The notes under the pieces were generated by a model. It did no database searches. It saw nothing but the letters and a program-made list of their open reading frames with translations, and was not told the DNA's origin. Of a stretch of DNA of 64,000 nt, positions 28,401 to 39,660 are shown piece after piece. Every line of letters starts with the position of its first letter. Position 1 is the first letter of the stretch. This stretch comes from Synaphobranchus kaupii (taxonomy: Eukaryota; Chordata; Actinopteri; Anguilliformes; Synaphobranchidae), in the NCBI GenBank assembly GCA_029718625.1, contig CM056377.1, forward strand, positions 33,026,653 to 33,090,652. Direction: 5' to 3'. A program made the translations under genes and the position numbers.

Positions 28401-28779
28401 ACAGTATTTTTTTTCATAGTAGACACATCATAGCTCGCTCCAACCAAAATGAATATGTGATGACAAACATGTTGAAGATGAGCGGGTAAGGCACTCAATT
28501 TATTATGCTATGAACTGTGTCCACAAAACTTACATGGGGAAAGACCTATACTGGAGCCAACCGCAGTGGCGCTAGTGAGCAACGGCACAATGGCCGCTCC
28601 CAGCCCAACCAGGAAGTGAGCTTCAAAACGAAAGCCCAGTCTTGGCCCCTTGCTGTGAACGCTGATTACTTACTCTGTGAAAAGAAGGGACGGAGCCAAA
28701 ACTCCACCAACGGAGCAGCGCCCACGTGTGGCGACCGAGGAACACGACCGCAATGGAAAAAGGGTCATAAACCATGACA
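25401..28779 (-). mobile_element. Large solo LTR, family R, copy B, with a nested insertion
   Basis: TGTAATGGGACG to ACCATGACA is flanked by an exact 5-bp duplication ATATC (25396-25400 and 28780-28784). It shares the start, the internal repeated blocks and the end with copy A. The block containing TCCATATAAGGAGGGACACA occurs at least twice (about 25870 and 26521), so the LTR carries internal tandem repeats. The minus-strand TATTTAAGCC near 27025-27034 is in the position of copy A's TATA box. The LTR is interrupted at 27061 by about 1.6 kb of foreign DNA; without it the LTR is about 1.8 kb. Confidence 0.8.
27061..28651. mobile_element. Insertion inside LTR copy B, class uncertain
   Basis: Copy A is continuous at this point, whereas copy B is split. 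GCTGTG occurs on both sides (27055-27060 and 28652-28657), consistent with a short target duplication. The left end CCATAGACTGTATAAA is a familiar start of dispersed fish repeats, and the right end inverted reads CCAAGACTGGGC, a weak match. The interior is GTTAGCTAGC-rich and non-coding. It is probably a non-autonomous DNA transposon, but the class cannot be named. Confidence 0.5.
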
Positions 28780-28784
28780 ATATC

Positions 28785-29838
28785 ACATCGGGCCCCACCA
28801 CCACAGGCCACGCCAACCCTGCGCAATTGCTGTAACCACACACCTCCAGAACCCAATCGACTACCCTATAGCTACCCTATAGTTTCCATACATTTCCATT
28901 AAAAACCCCAGACCAGTTATGCTTATGGTTAGGCTAGTAGCATTAAAAATTGATGTAAACACACATCCGTAACCTAGGCTCTGCAGTAACTTAGTAGCTT
29001 TTATGAGGAAGAATTTATAATACCAAGGAAAACCATGAGAGAAAGACCTCATCTGAAACCCAATGCCGTCCCACACCTTATATCAGCATCCAAAGAGCGC
29101 AAGTTATGGATGAGGCGAGTAGCCTAACATTAATTGAGAAACCGAGTCGGCTAACGTTACTTACTGTTTTTTCAAGTCGCAGCAAATAACAACGGACAAC
29201 TGTAGCTAGCAAAAACTCTCTACATTCGCTCAATGAATTACTAAACACATTTCAAAATCAGCTTCTAACAAAAAACGTCAATTCATATACAAACCGAGTC
29301 CTTATAACTTATTTTATTTCGCATATTTGCGGTTGTTGGTGAAATAAACCTCTCACTGCGGAGTAATTAAAAGAACGAATTTCAGTTTGAGAAAGAGGGG
29401 CGTACCTGTTTACATTGTAAATCTAACTAAAACTAAGTAGCTAACAGAATTCATGTTACTCTCAAAACACACAGGTGCACCACCAATTGTCGTTAGCCCG
29501 TTTGCCTGGTCTCACTCTCAGCTGATAATAGCTACAGCATCAGCGAGTCGCACTCTTTCTACCCTGGCAATATCGTCCATATATTCGGGTTCAAACTGTA
29601 ACCCTGAACACCACTTGAAAAATATAATCTTCAGCATAGTCAACACTGCTACAAGACATATTCAAATACAGTCCACAAAAATTGGATCACTAGCTAGGTA
29701 GTCTGTGTCAACTGGTGTCAACGTTGTTTATGAAGATGACGCTATCTATGTATCGTTCCCAAGCAACTGCTCTCTGGATGTTTACTTTTTGCCAAAAACA
29801 AGAAAAGAAAAAGAAACTGTTAGTTTTATTAGTACATT
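28785..29838. other. Non-coding interval
   Basis: The sequence just after copy B (GGGCCCCACCACCACAGGCC) continues the GGGGCGCCGCCAGG-type sequence just before it, so the LTR landed in an older repeat that resembles a hAT end. No exon was seen up to 29838. Confidence 0.35.
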
Positions 29839-29839
29839 G

Positions 29840-30645
29840 TGTAATGGGGCGTGACGTGTGAGGAAGGAGGAGCCAAACACAGCAAGGGGATTCTTTAAGC
29901 CCTAGGGCCACTAAGGCGGGGAACCCCGCAGATAAGGGAGGAGACAATACAACGAACACACACACACCACAGCTACAGACCGGCTCACAGTTACATACCA
30001 CAGAGTAGAAGCACAAACGCCTGGTTTCACAACAAAACCCAACAAGGCGAAAGGGAACAAAGAACTGCTACCTCATACTTCTACAAGCTAAGTAACTAAA
30101 ACACGAGCCGGAAATAGAACGCCCTGTCTCGATAACGAGACACATAAGAACAGGCGAGTAGCACAATGGCACAAACAAAAACACACAGTCAACAAATATT
30201 GCAAAATGATAACGATTGATATAGGAGGAGGCGAAGGAACAGAGATAACGTTCCGTGGCTACTTCCATAAGCTAGCAGTCACATGCAGAACATAAAGGGG
30301 TGAACGCCCGATCTCCCCGGGGGGAAGAAACATTTTACAGGCGAGCCGACGGAGCACCGCAGTCCCATGACTTTACCAGCAGAATGACTAAGCTTACTAG
30401 AAAACCATGCCCTAGCCTCCCAGTAAGGGGAAATGTAACGAGGCGAAGGAACCGAGAACAGACGTTCCCATGCTACGCGCAGTCATACACAAACATCTCC
30501 ACAACCTCGCCCAAACTCCACACAAGGAGAAACATACCCGGAAACCGAACAGAACAACAGTTCCGAACAAAATCGTCCCGTAGGTAAAAAGGACGGAGGA
30601 CAGCTGCAACAAAAGACCAACGCAAAAATAGCACGACAGCCTCTC
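29840..30645 (-). mobile_element. Family R LTR, copy C, truncated
   Basis: It begins TGTAATGGGGCGTGACGTG and follows copies A and B through GCCCTAGGGCCACTAAGGCG and the repeated internal blocks. It stops at about 30645 in GCACGACAGCCTCTCAGTAT, where L2 LINE sequence begins. The remaining LTR half and the ACCATGACA end are not found after the LINE, so the 3' part has been lost. Confidence 0.75.
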
Positions 30646-32154
30646 AGTATGCAGATGTATGTATTGCAGATATTAAAGCTTGGATGCTTTCCAATTTCCT
30701 GCTCCTAAACTCAGAAAAGACCGAAATGCTGGTTTTAGGTCCAAAAAAACAAAGAGAGAAACTGGGTACATCTACTTTAAATTTCGATGGTTGTTTAGTT
30801 GTTCCAAACTCAGCTGTGAAAGACCTAGGTGTTACTATAGACCCAGATCTAACCTTTAGCGCGCACATAAAAAACGTATCTAGAGTAGCTTTCTTTCAGT
30901 TAAGAAACATAGCTAAAATAAGGCACTTCCTATCAATAGGGGACGCAGAGAAACTGATCCATGCTTTTGTTACGTCTAGGCTAGATTACTGTAATGCCCT
31001 GCTATCTGGCTGCCCAAAGTCCTTGCTAAATAATCTCCAGCTTGTGCAGAATGCAGCCGCTCGCATTTTAACTAGAACTAAGAAATATGAGCATATTACC
31101 CCAATACTAGCATCGCTTCATTGGCTACCAATTAAGTTTAGGATAGACTTTAAGGTTTTGCTTCTGACCTTTAAAGCCTTAAATGGACTTGCGCCAGTGT
31201 ATATATGTAATCTGCTTTTACCATATAAGCCAAAAAGATCACTCCGTTCCCAAGACGCAGGCTACCTAGTAGTCCCAAGAATATCTAAAAACTTGACGGG
31301 TGGTAGAGCTTTCTCCTACAGAGCGCCACTACTGTGGAACACCCTACCAAAACTTATAAGGGAATCAGACACTGTCTCAATATTTAAGTCTAGATTAAAA
31401 ACGCACCTCTATGATCAGGCTTATAATGAGCTATAGTCTGGAGACAGGACCAGAGAAGCATTTAGCCATAGAGTAATGTGGGGTGGCATCCTTTCCTTAC
31501 TGTCACCTGTCAACAGCTGTGACCCCATCTTCCTGGGCTGGCTCTTGATAGGTGGGTAGGATTGTTTTCCCTCTCATGACTGCATGGTTCCTCAAACTCT
31601 GTCTTCATAGCTATGCAGCCATAGATTACTCCTGGCGGGGGCACCTGTCCAACCCTCCCACCCCTTCCCCACACCCCACCCCTCCAGTTGGTGCTCCTGC
31701 TACTCTATTACACTTCCCCTAACTGTTTTCTCTCTCTTTTTTTTTTTTTACATTCTGCCGGCGGGGCATATGCCCCGCATCTCGAGAGTTGCTGTCCGGC
31801 TTCCTGTCCGTTGCCGCTTGCCCCTCCCTCGGTTCCCCACCATCACTGCCGCCACATCTGGACTGTCATCTAGCTGCTGCAAATTGTAGTATCATGGACA
31901 TTGGCTGTTTTGACCATGTTGGTCCTTAAGCCCTAGACCCTGAGCCGACCAGAGGAGGATGGGTTCCCCCCATTGAGTCTGGTTCCTTCCAAGATTTCTT
32001 CCTAGTTACACCAGGGAGTTTTTCCTTGCCACTGTTGCCTTTGGCTTGCTCTTGTGGGGAGTTTAGGCTGGGTTTTGCTGTTTTGCTGTGAAGTGCATTG
32101 TGACAACTTGTTGTGAAATGCGCTATATAAATAAATATTTATTGATTGATTGAT
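30646..32154 (+). mobile_element. 5'-truncated L2-type non-LTR retrotransposon
   Basis: The element ends with AAATGCGCTATATAAATAAA and an ATTGATTGATTGATG tail, the standard 3' end of fish L2 LINEs. It carries an open reverse-transcriptase C-terminal region followed by an 800-bp 3' UTR. At the left junction TATGCAGATG could be the last trace of the polymerase YADD box, followed by a deletion. Most of the ORF and the 5' end are missing. Confidence 0.85.
30684..31436 (+). pseudogene. C-terminal part of an L2-type reverse transcriptase
   Basis: The 250-residue open frame is the part that follows the palm motifs: KTEMLVLGPK, VKDLGVTIDPDLTF, HIKNVSRVAFFQLRNIAKIR, SRLDYCNALLSG, LQLVQNAAARILTRT, HWLPIKFRIDFKVLLLTFKA, then the thumb and terminal FKSRLKTHLYDQAY. 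These phrases are highly characteristic of fish L2/CR1-like LINEs. Endonuclease and catalytic palm are absent, so it is a dead fragment even though the frame is open. Confidence 0.9.
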
Positions 32155-33440
32155 GCCTTGCTGTCATTAACGGCTTGTTTAGGGCCCCTGTAAATCCAAA
32201 GTCCAGGGCCACCTTTCTGCTTTATGTCACAGCAAAAGACAAATACTGCATGTTTTCAGTGTGCAGATTGCTATGTGTAACGTGAGGACTGAGGTGTGGA
32301 CGCAAGTGCAGAGACAAAAGGCAGGAACCAAGATAAATGGTGAATGGTGATTGAAAACAAAGGCCAGACTGCACAAACATGTACAACCAACCCTAATTAG
32401 CTTCGGTTGTATGACATAAGGAAGTTACAGTGTGGTATGGCTGCTGGGTATGGGAAATTCTCATGCTTGACAATTTAAATATATTTTATACTATTTTTGT
32501 GGGGAGAAATTAATATTTCACTGTCACTGACCACCTCGGTATTATATTTCATTTTTAATTATCTATCTCCATTTAGACCCATGCATGAGGCCAACACAAG
32601 GGTTAAATCTACTGTGGTTTAGCCACTTCTGAAGTAATCTGGATTCCATTTGTACCTCTGCACAGAAACTAAACTAACTGTAGGACCTCTGTTGTTGTTA
32701 CTACTATTATTATAAGTAGTAGTAGTAGCAGTAGTGTTGTTGATATTATTATTTGATGCAAAGTTGAAGAACTATGAAATGTTTCTCTGACAAGAACAAC
32801 ACATTGTACAATTCACCTGATGCTAACCATCATTCTTTTCAGACTTAAGTGAAAATATCGGAAAATATGAAAATTGCACAGGGTTATTTAACCGTAATTA
32901 AGATTACATGAACATATACACAATAATGGCTCACACATAATTTAACCAGCTGGAATGAAAGTGTCATTGCTGAAGTCCAACTTGTTAAATTTCCTTAAAG
33001 GCATATCGACGATATGAAAAAGGGATATTGTGACCCTAATCTACATACACACTTGTATAATGCTTTTGTTTGAATAAAATTAAGGCACACAATTTTGAGA
33101 AATGTTACTAAAAATAATTTTGATCCTGAGGGTTGGATCATTTACAATAAAGTGCTATTAAAAACAGAAAAGTACCATCTTTGACCTTTTGGAGAGGGAA
33201 CTGTGATCAGCATAGTTTTAATGTTAACCTCTCAAAACGCTAGTTTTCCTTCCAAACGGGGCTTTTTAAGATTGCTCGGAGTGCTAATCACTCTCGCCGC
33301 GGCCGAGCTGGTTTCCGAACTCTGCCATGCTGCTGCTGTTCAATTATTGGCTCTTTTCAGCTCGACGAGTAGGCTATGCCTACATTTGATTTTCAATCTG
33401 CTATTAAATGTATGACAGCCATAATATATATATATATATA
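32155..33440. other. Non-coding interval
   Basis: Near 32275-32390 TGAGGACTGAGGTGTGGACG and AAAGGCAGGAACC look like a fragment of another LTR. A (TAG)n-like tract lies near 32715-32735. No exon was seen. Confidence 0.35.
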
Positions 33441-33448
33441 TATATATA

Positions 33449-34454
33449 CAGTGGCGCCCCCAGCTGTACGCAGAGTACGCAGTCTGCGTAGGCTACCTTA
33501 GCAACAACAGCAAAATGAGTATTTCCATTAAAACTGACGTGAATTGTCAAAGTCTTTCCGTCTCTGTTTCTACGATGTTGAGGAATGATATTTGCTTATT
33601 GTCTTCGTTGTATTGCCTGGTTATTGTACTTTCCAAGTTTTGCATATTTCAAACATTTGAAAGTGATTGGAAGACACAGTTGAAAGTGATTGGAGGACCA
33701 CCTTTTTCTTTAGACCGGGAAAAGTTTAGAGTTGCCTTTTTACTTGTCAGTCAAGATAACTAACTTAAACGAATACAGTAATTGACGTTAGCCAAATATG
33801 TCAAAGAAAAGAAAGCAGCTCAGCATTGTGGAACTGTTGAGTCTGAAAAAGAATGAAAATAACAATTCGGAGAATCAGCTTTCGGAGAACCAGTCCTCAG
33901 CTGAGGACGAGCTACCCACCAAAATGTTATTTTATTTGCAGTGACTTGCTCGTGCTCTCTCTAACACACACACACAATTGGCATGCATATAATATTTTAT
34001 TAGAAATTTAAGCAGTGAATACATTTTGTTGAGCATGTTCGATAGTTACATTGACTTGTCAGAAGTGTTTTCATTGTGTTAACATTAACTGTGCTGTAGC
34101 TAAGTCGCGTAACAGCTTGTTGCGCGCAACATTTCCATTCTATTGTGAGGTCTCTCCGGTTTTCCTGATTAAATATCAGGCTACTGTAAGTCACGTAACA
34201 TCTTTTTGCGCGCAACATTTCCATTCTATTTTGAAGTACGTCTCTCCGGTTTTGCTGATGAAAGATCAGACTTTAACGTAGGCTAGGCCTACTCCTACGT
34301 TAGAACTTCTTGTAATATGCGACCTTATGAGTGCAAAATATATCGGTAAATTACGTTGTAACGTTAGTCCTAAGTAGTGGCTTTGTTTTCATGTTGCCTA
34401 TGGCTTGGCCTACTCTGTTGCCTACCCCGGGAAGAAATCCTGCGGGCGCCCCTG
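33449..34454 (+). mobile_element. Internally deleted hAT element
   Basis: The ends CAGTGGCGCCCCCAG and CTGCGGGCGCCCCTG are inverted matches at 13 of 15 bases, and both flanks read TATATATA, an 8-bp duplication as hAT elements make (or insertion in an existing TA repeat). From 33799 a short frame reads MSKKRKQLSIVELLSLKKNE, resembling the start of hAT transposases, and stops after about 48 codons. The rest of the enzyme is missing. Two direct copies of an 85-90-bp unit lie inside at 34101-34271. Confidence 0.82.
34101..34271 (+). repeat. Two-unit tandem repeat within the hAT element
   Basis: AAGTCGCGTAACAGCTTGTT and the following GCGCGCAACATTTCCATTCT recur about 88 bp later with a few changes (AAGTCACGTAACATC, same GCGCGCAACATTTCC), followed in each by TCTCTCCGGTTTT. 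Confidence 0.85.
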
Positions 34455-34462
34455 TATATATA

Positions 34463-35795
34463 TATATTATAGCCTATACTTTTGAACAGTTATAGCCTAA
34501 CTCCACATGGTAACATATTTTATGAACCGCTATAGTCATTTGGCCTCGATAAACTGACTTTCAAAAAAATCATCAACTCTGCTAATGTAAACGAAATATC
34601 AGGCGTTCAATAAATCGCCTATCACTGTAGCCTATTATGTTGATTATCGATAGGCTACAAGTAATATATATAAAAAACAATATAGCCGAATCCAGTTTTT
34701 TAGCCTGATAGCCAAAATGTGCCTTCATCATAATTGTATCGGTAGCTGTAGGCTGCTATTCTAGTCTACGACTCTCACAGTTATGTTAGTTTGTAACCTA
34801 GCCTATAAAAAATATTTCAGGCAATGGGCAGGAAAGTCGACAAAGCGATGTAGGCTATTATTTGGTGTTATAATAGCCTAATTGGTTAATATAAAAATGG
34901 CAAAGATATGTTTCGCTTTCTTACCTGGTTTTTGTAACGGGTCTGTTTCGATCAGGTCTTATGCTAGGCTACTGAACGTTCAGTTGATGCAGGTGTTATA
35001 CTACTTTGCAACTTGAAAGATATTGGTACAGCAATGCTCTATTGAAGACTCCACCCTTGTCTTGAGGTCGCGGTTTAGCTCCGCTATTTCTTCCTGTTTC
35101 GTTTTATTTCGCGATTATGATTAGCTAGCTACCGTATAATTAGGTGTTATAGCTACCATACCTATTCCAGAACACATGATGGGCAAGAATGCTTCGCGAA
35201 TAGAGGTGGTTACGAATTATTTTATATTGCTAATATATTTTTTATATGTTATATCCGATAGGCCTATAGTCAAAGTGGCTATACGAATGGTATAGCCTAA
35301 TTAATGTCATTAATTAACATCATTATCCACGCACAAACTACAGCTCACATTAAAAGTGCTGAATTGTGCTATAGTGCTTATTCTACCAAGGCCAAACGTG
35401 AATTAGAATATTTTTAAATGAATCCAGCTTTCTAAGTCCCTTTCACATTTGTGAAAGAATCCTTTACTTCATCATTCATTAATAATTACAAAACAGCAAA
35501 TCTCAGTCATAAAAATGCATATGTATCCTGATAAAATATTTGACATGGCATATTTCTCCAATATATACACCGATTGACTACACACACACACAAGCACACA
35601 CTCTCTCTCACGCACACACACATACACGGGATACAGCAGACATTATGTTATGCAATCATATGATGAGACAAATCAGGAACTCTTTGGTCTATTGTTATGT
35701 GGATGCTTCAAAGCAGCAGGGACTAGGAAGAATATGCACTTCAAGTAAACTCCAAAGCAGCTTGGACAGTGACAATATGCGTCCAGAGGTTGTAC
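34463..35795. other. Non-coding interval, nothing recognised
   Basis: AT-rich DNA with many TAGCCTA/TAGGCTA words. A short (CA)n/(CACACA) tract lies at 35580-35625. No supported exon was seen. Confidence 0.35.
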
Positions 35796-35798
35796 GTA

Positions 35799-35950
35799 CA
35801 GTGCAGTCCAAAAGTATTTTGAAAGTGACACTTTTTTCTTGTTTTGGCTCTGTACTCCAGAACATTGTGTCATGGCAGAAATCAAAACCAACTTTTCTCG
35901 GGTGGGTTTAATTTTAACTTTTCGGTAGTTTTGGACAACACTACAATGAT
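35799..35950 (+). mobile_element. Possible Tc1-like terminal fragment
   Basis: TACAGTGCAGTCCAAAAGTA, followed by CTGTACTCCAGAACATT, resembles the end of a Tc1/mariner family and begins directly after a TA. No opposite end was located, so this is a tentative single-ended fragment. Confidence 0.4.
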
Positions 35951-36235
35951 CCTTAGTCTTTCTTTTGTCCTCACCATGCATCTCAGAGCCACCACTGCCA
36001 AGGAGAAAAGTTCTCAATTACCTGGTTAATTATAAATTTCATAACCATCTCAAACACTTGAGAAATAACATGATATGGAGGATAGGGAAGGAGGCGTTAG
36101 TATGGAAGCAGTTGAAAAGATTCAACTTGCATGAACATGGAATGAACTGATACTGATGAGAAACTGGTTTGTGTTCTCTGCAATCAATTGGGTTCTCTTA
36201 CTTTAAAAAAAAAAAAACACTGTGTCATATTACGA

Positions 36236-36330
36236 ATTAGTGATCCTGATGAAGGTCTGTGACCGAAACGTTTATCTTTCATTTTGAGCCCTTTGCACTT
36301 TTTTCACTTATGCACTTTATAATAAATGTA
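36236..36330 (+). repeat. Dispersed repeat fragment with GATGAAGGTCTGTGACCGAA
   Basis: The phrase CCTGATGAAGGTCTGTGACC followed by GAAACG is a frequent motif of dispersed repeats in fish DNA. It is followed by an AATAAATG-rich tail. The full element was not delimited. Confidence 0.4.
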
Positions 36331-36339
36331 TATTTTTGC

Positions 36340-37560
36340 AAAAAAGAAAAACCTCTTTTTCAGATGTTATCCATTTTATACGCAACACTGTGTGGTTCTT
36401 CCACATTTCTCTACTATTCATTCATACTGGACTGACACACCTGGTCTTACACTCCAAGAGAAATGCACCAACTTTTTTCAGTTTCTTGTGATGAGTGAAA
36501 TAATGCAAAAAAAAACGAATGTGGAAGCTAAATAAAAGGATGTAAAGCTTAAATACTGTGCTCATTTATAGTACAATGTAGAATTTCACTTTGTGAAAAT
36601 ATTGGGGCCAAATAATTAATGGCTTTGTCTATTTATTTTTTGTGTTTAATATGGAGACTTCAATAGTATAACTACACCATGCCAAGTAATAAGGATGACC
36701 CATACACCAAATTATCTGCAGAATTGCCATTGGATGCTTTAATTCAGTGAACTGACCAGCCATGTTGCTGCTGCTCCATTATGCTGACGAGAAAAGGGTA
36801 TTTTAAAATTTTCCATTTTCTATAGTTTTAAAATATTGAGGCGCATGTTTTTACTTTTCATTAATGTTTGTGTTGATATTTTCACTGCATTTTTTCCTTT
36901 TTTTAAAGAAGCATTCTCTTTCGCCACAAAGAAATGGTGCGGTGAATCAGTCATTCCTGATTACTGATTGGCCTAGTCTGACCAATGTCAATCAGTCAGT
37001 CAATCTTTTAAACTTCAATATGTTATCAGCACTATGAGTTAAATCCAAGAATGCATGAGTGCTCTAAAACATCCAAAACAAAGTACTGCCTGCTTGCTTC
37101 ATCGAGGTTTCAGGCAGTCTAACTTTTTAAAGAATCCTAGGAAAGTACTTGGGTATATGTTGCCACTGGACAATGGAGCTTTCAACTTGCGCTTTGTTTA
37201 TCATAGATGGTGCGTCTTGCAAATTCATACAGTTTAAAGCAAGAGATTTAAACTTATAGAAATATTACTTTATTTTCAAGGCGGACATGTTTTGGCACAT
37301 GCCGTCCTCAACGCCATTCCTTGAAGGACATACCTATTTGTTCAGCACTTAGATTTACATTAATCTTGACATTTTCAACTTTACTCTTAGAAAATGTCAG
37401 TTCATTATAATATTGTTAATATCAATAGAGGCTTGCTACATTTAATAAAAATAAATAGGAAGTTGAAACATAAGTCACATTGCATTTAATACAAAAAGAG
37501 CAGTCATTACCCTTCATCTTTTTGCAGTTTAGTTTATTGGTGCACAGTGTAAATTTGCCA
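36340..37560. other. Non-coding interval
   Basis: No exon, TIR pair or RNA gene was recognised between the dispersed repeat and the channel pseudogene. Confidence 0.35.
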
Positions 37561-38563
37561 GGCTTGTATGAATTATATATGTCCTTACACATCCTGACAC
37601 ACAAGAGCACCGCTGTCAGAGGAAGTCATCACAGATGGTATTTCCTTTCCCTGTCCACAGGAAACTTGAGAATCCTCTGTATCCTGTTTCAGCTTCAGAT
37701 TACAGATTCTACCTGTCCAGACCAACAAATCAATTTTCTCCCACATCTGTGCAAACGTACCCCAACAGGTAAAGGCAGAATTTCGGTTCAGAAATAGCCA
37801 TGCAGGGGAAACAGGATGGAGATGGGCATACCATTTAGAATGATGCCAAAACAGATACAGACAAATGCTACTACTCAACCCAAAAATGACAGGCACCACA
37901 TCACCATAGCCCACTGTGGAGATACTCACCTACAGTTGGAGGGAGAAATATGTGTTAACATAAAACAGGAGAAAAGGGCACCATAAAGAGGATAAATGGT
38001 ACATAACCAGTAAAATAAACCCAAACCAAACTTTGACTTGGTTGACATTCTTTTAATTCTTTTCATTAAATATTCTGGGTAGAACATTTTATAAAAAGTT
38101 AATTTTATAAATCAATAGTAATAATAAATTCCCAAATTAAAGCTGCTATGTTGAATGTATTCACAATGTGAACTTATTTGCTTTGAAACTCCAAAACAAT
38201 TTTCTCCATTATTATTTTTTTAATTCTAATATAACAGCTCATGTTTTTCTTATTTTCTAAAATATATAGTTATTTCCTCTAATTCAGGCAGATTTGTTTC
38301 TTCAGTGCCTCTAAATTTCAGGATTTGGAAAACTTCAACATCAAACTTCAACATTACCAAAGTGTCAAATAGGCATATATACAGTATATCAGCACATCTA
38401 AACTTGAGATTTAGACCTGAAAATATTGTTTTAGCATGAAGGGTGTTTTTAAGTATACTTACTACTGAAGTCTGGGGGTAACATTAGCCAGAGGTGGTAT
38501 GGTGATATGCCAAGTATTTATATTAGGAAATAAAAGATGCAGGGCCAATACATACATTAACTA

Positions 38564-39077
38564 CACTGCCTGGCCAAAAAAAAAGTTGCCATTGCACCCG
38601 TCATGCATAGTGCCCACTGTACAAGCCTCTGGAGGCAGTGTTATGATTTGGGGTTGCCTCAATTGGTCAGGTCTAGGCTCAGCAACGTTATGCAGCAATA
38701 AAATGAAGTCAGCTGAGTACCTTAATGTACTGAATGACCAGGTTATCCCATCAATGGGCATATTCCAGGACGACAATGCCAAGATTCGTCTGGCTCAAAT
38801 TGAGGAATCATTTTCACACATGAATTGGCCACCAGAGTTCCAGAACCCCATTGAAAGTCTTTGGGATGACTGGAGAAGACTTTACGGAGTGGTTAGACTC
38901 TCCCGTCGTCAAAACAAGATCTCGGCCAAAAATGAATGCAACTCTGGACAGAAATAAATGTTGTGACGTTGCATAAGGTTGTCGAAACAATGCCACGACG
39001 AATGCACGCCGTAATCAAATCTAAAGGCGGTCCATCTAAATATTAGTGTGTGCGACTTATTTTTTGGCCAGGCAGTG
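38564..39077 (+). mobile_element. Short Tc1-like element with decayed transposase
   Basis: CACTGCCTGGCCAAAAAAAA at the left and TTTTTTGGCCAGGCAGTG at the right are inverted repeats, flanked by TA at 38562-38563 and 39078-39079. The plus-strand interior still reads GGSVMIWGCLNWSG and PIESLW, remnants of the catalytic half with much of the protein deleted. At 514 bp it is an internally deleted copy. Confidence 0.9.
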
Positions 39078-39312
39078 TACAAATATCAGAACAAATAAAT
39101 ATATGGGATTCATCAGATGGCATGAATATTCATTTAAACCTCTACTCATCAGATTACATATCTATATAGTGCAAGCAAAGGCATCAGAAAATTGTAAATT
39201 ACACTCCCCTTGGTGGTTCACTGTGAAACACACAGTGTTATTGTCTGGTCAGGGTTCTACATATTTTGCTAGAAACAGGATTTGGTAATTAATTATAAAA
39301 CATCTGGAGAAA

Positions 39313-39660
39313 AATGGAAACCATCCATTCATTATCTAACATGATTATTCTTGGTCAGGGGGGCTGGAGCCTTTCCCAGCTTGCATTGGGCGAGAGGCAG
39401 GAATACACCCTGGACAGGTTGCCAATCCATCGCAGGGCACACACACCATTCACTCACACACTCATACCTATGGGCAATTTAGAGTCTCCAGTACATCCAA
39501 CCTGCATGTCTTTGGACTGTGGGAGGAAACCGGAGTACCCTGAGGAAACCCACACGGACACGGGGAGAACATGCAAACACCACACAGAAAGGCCCTCGGT
39601 CGGGATTCGAACTCGCTACCTTCATGCTATGAGGCGACAGTGCTATCCACTGTTCATACT
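39313..39660 (-). repeat. Common fish SINE-like repeat with a tRNA-like end
   Basis: The phrases GGGCTGGAGCCTTTCCCAGC, ACCCTGGACAGGTTGCCAAT, TGTCTTTGGACTGTGGGAGG and GGGAGAACATGCAAAC are the well-known consensus of an abundant teleost repeat. On the minus strand it begins with CAGTGGATAGCACTGTCGCC and GGTTCGAAT-type sequence, the A- and B-box pattern of a tRNA-derived promoter. It lies in the intron of the channel pseudogene. Confidence 0.8.
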
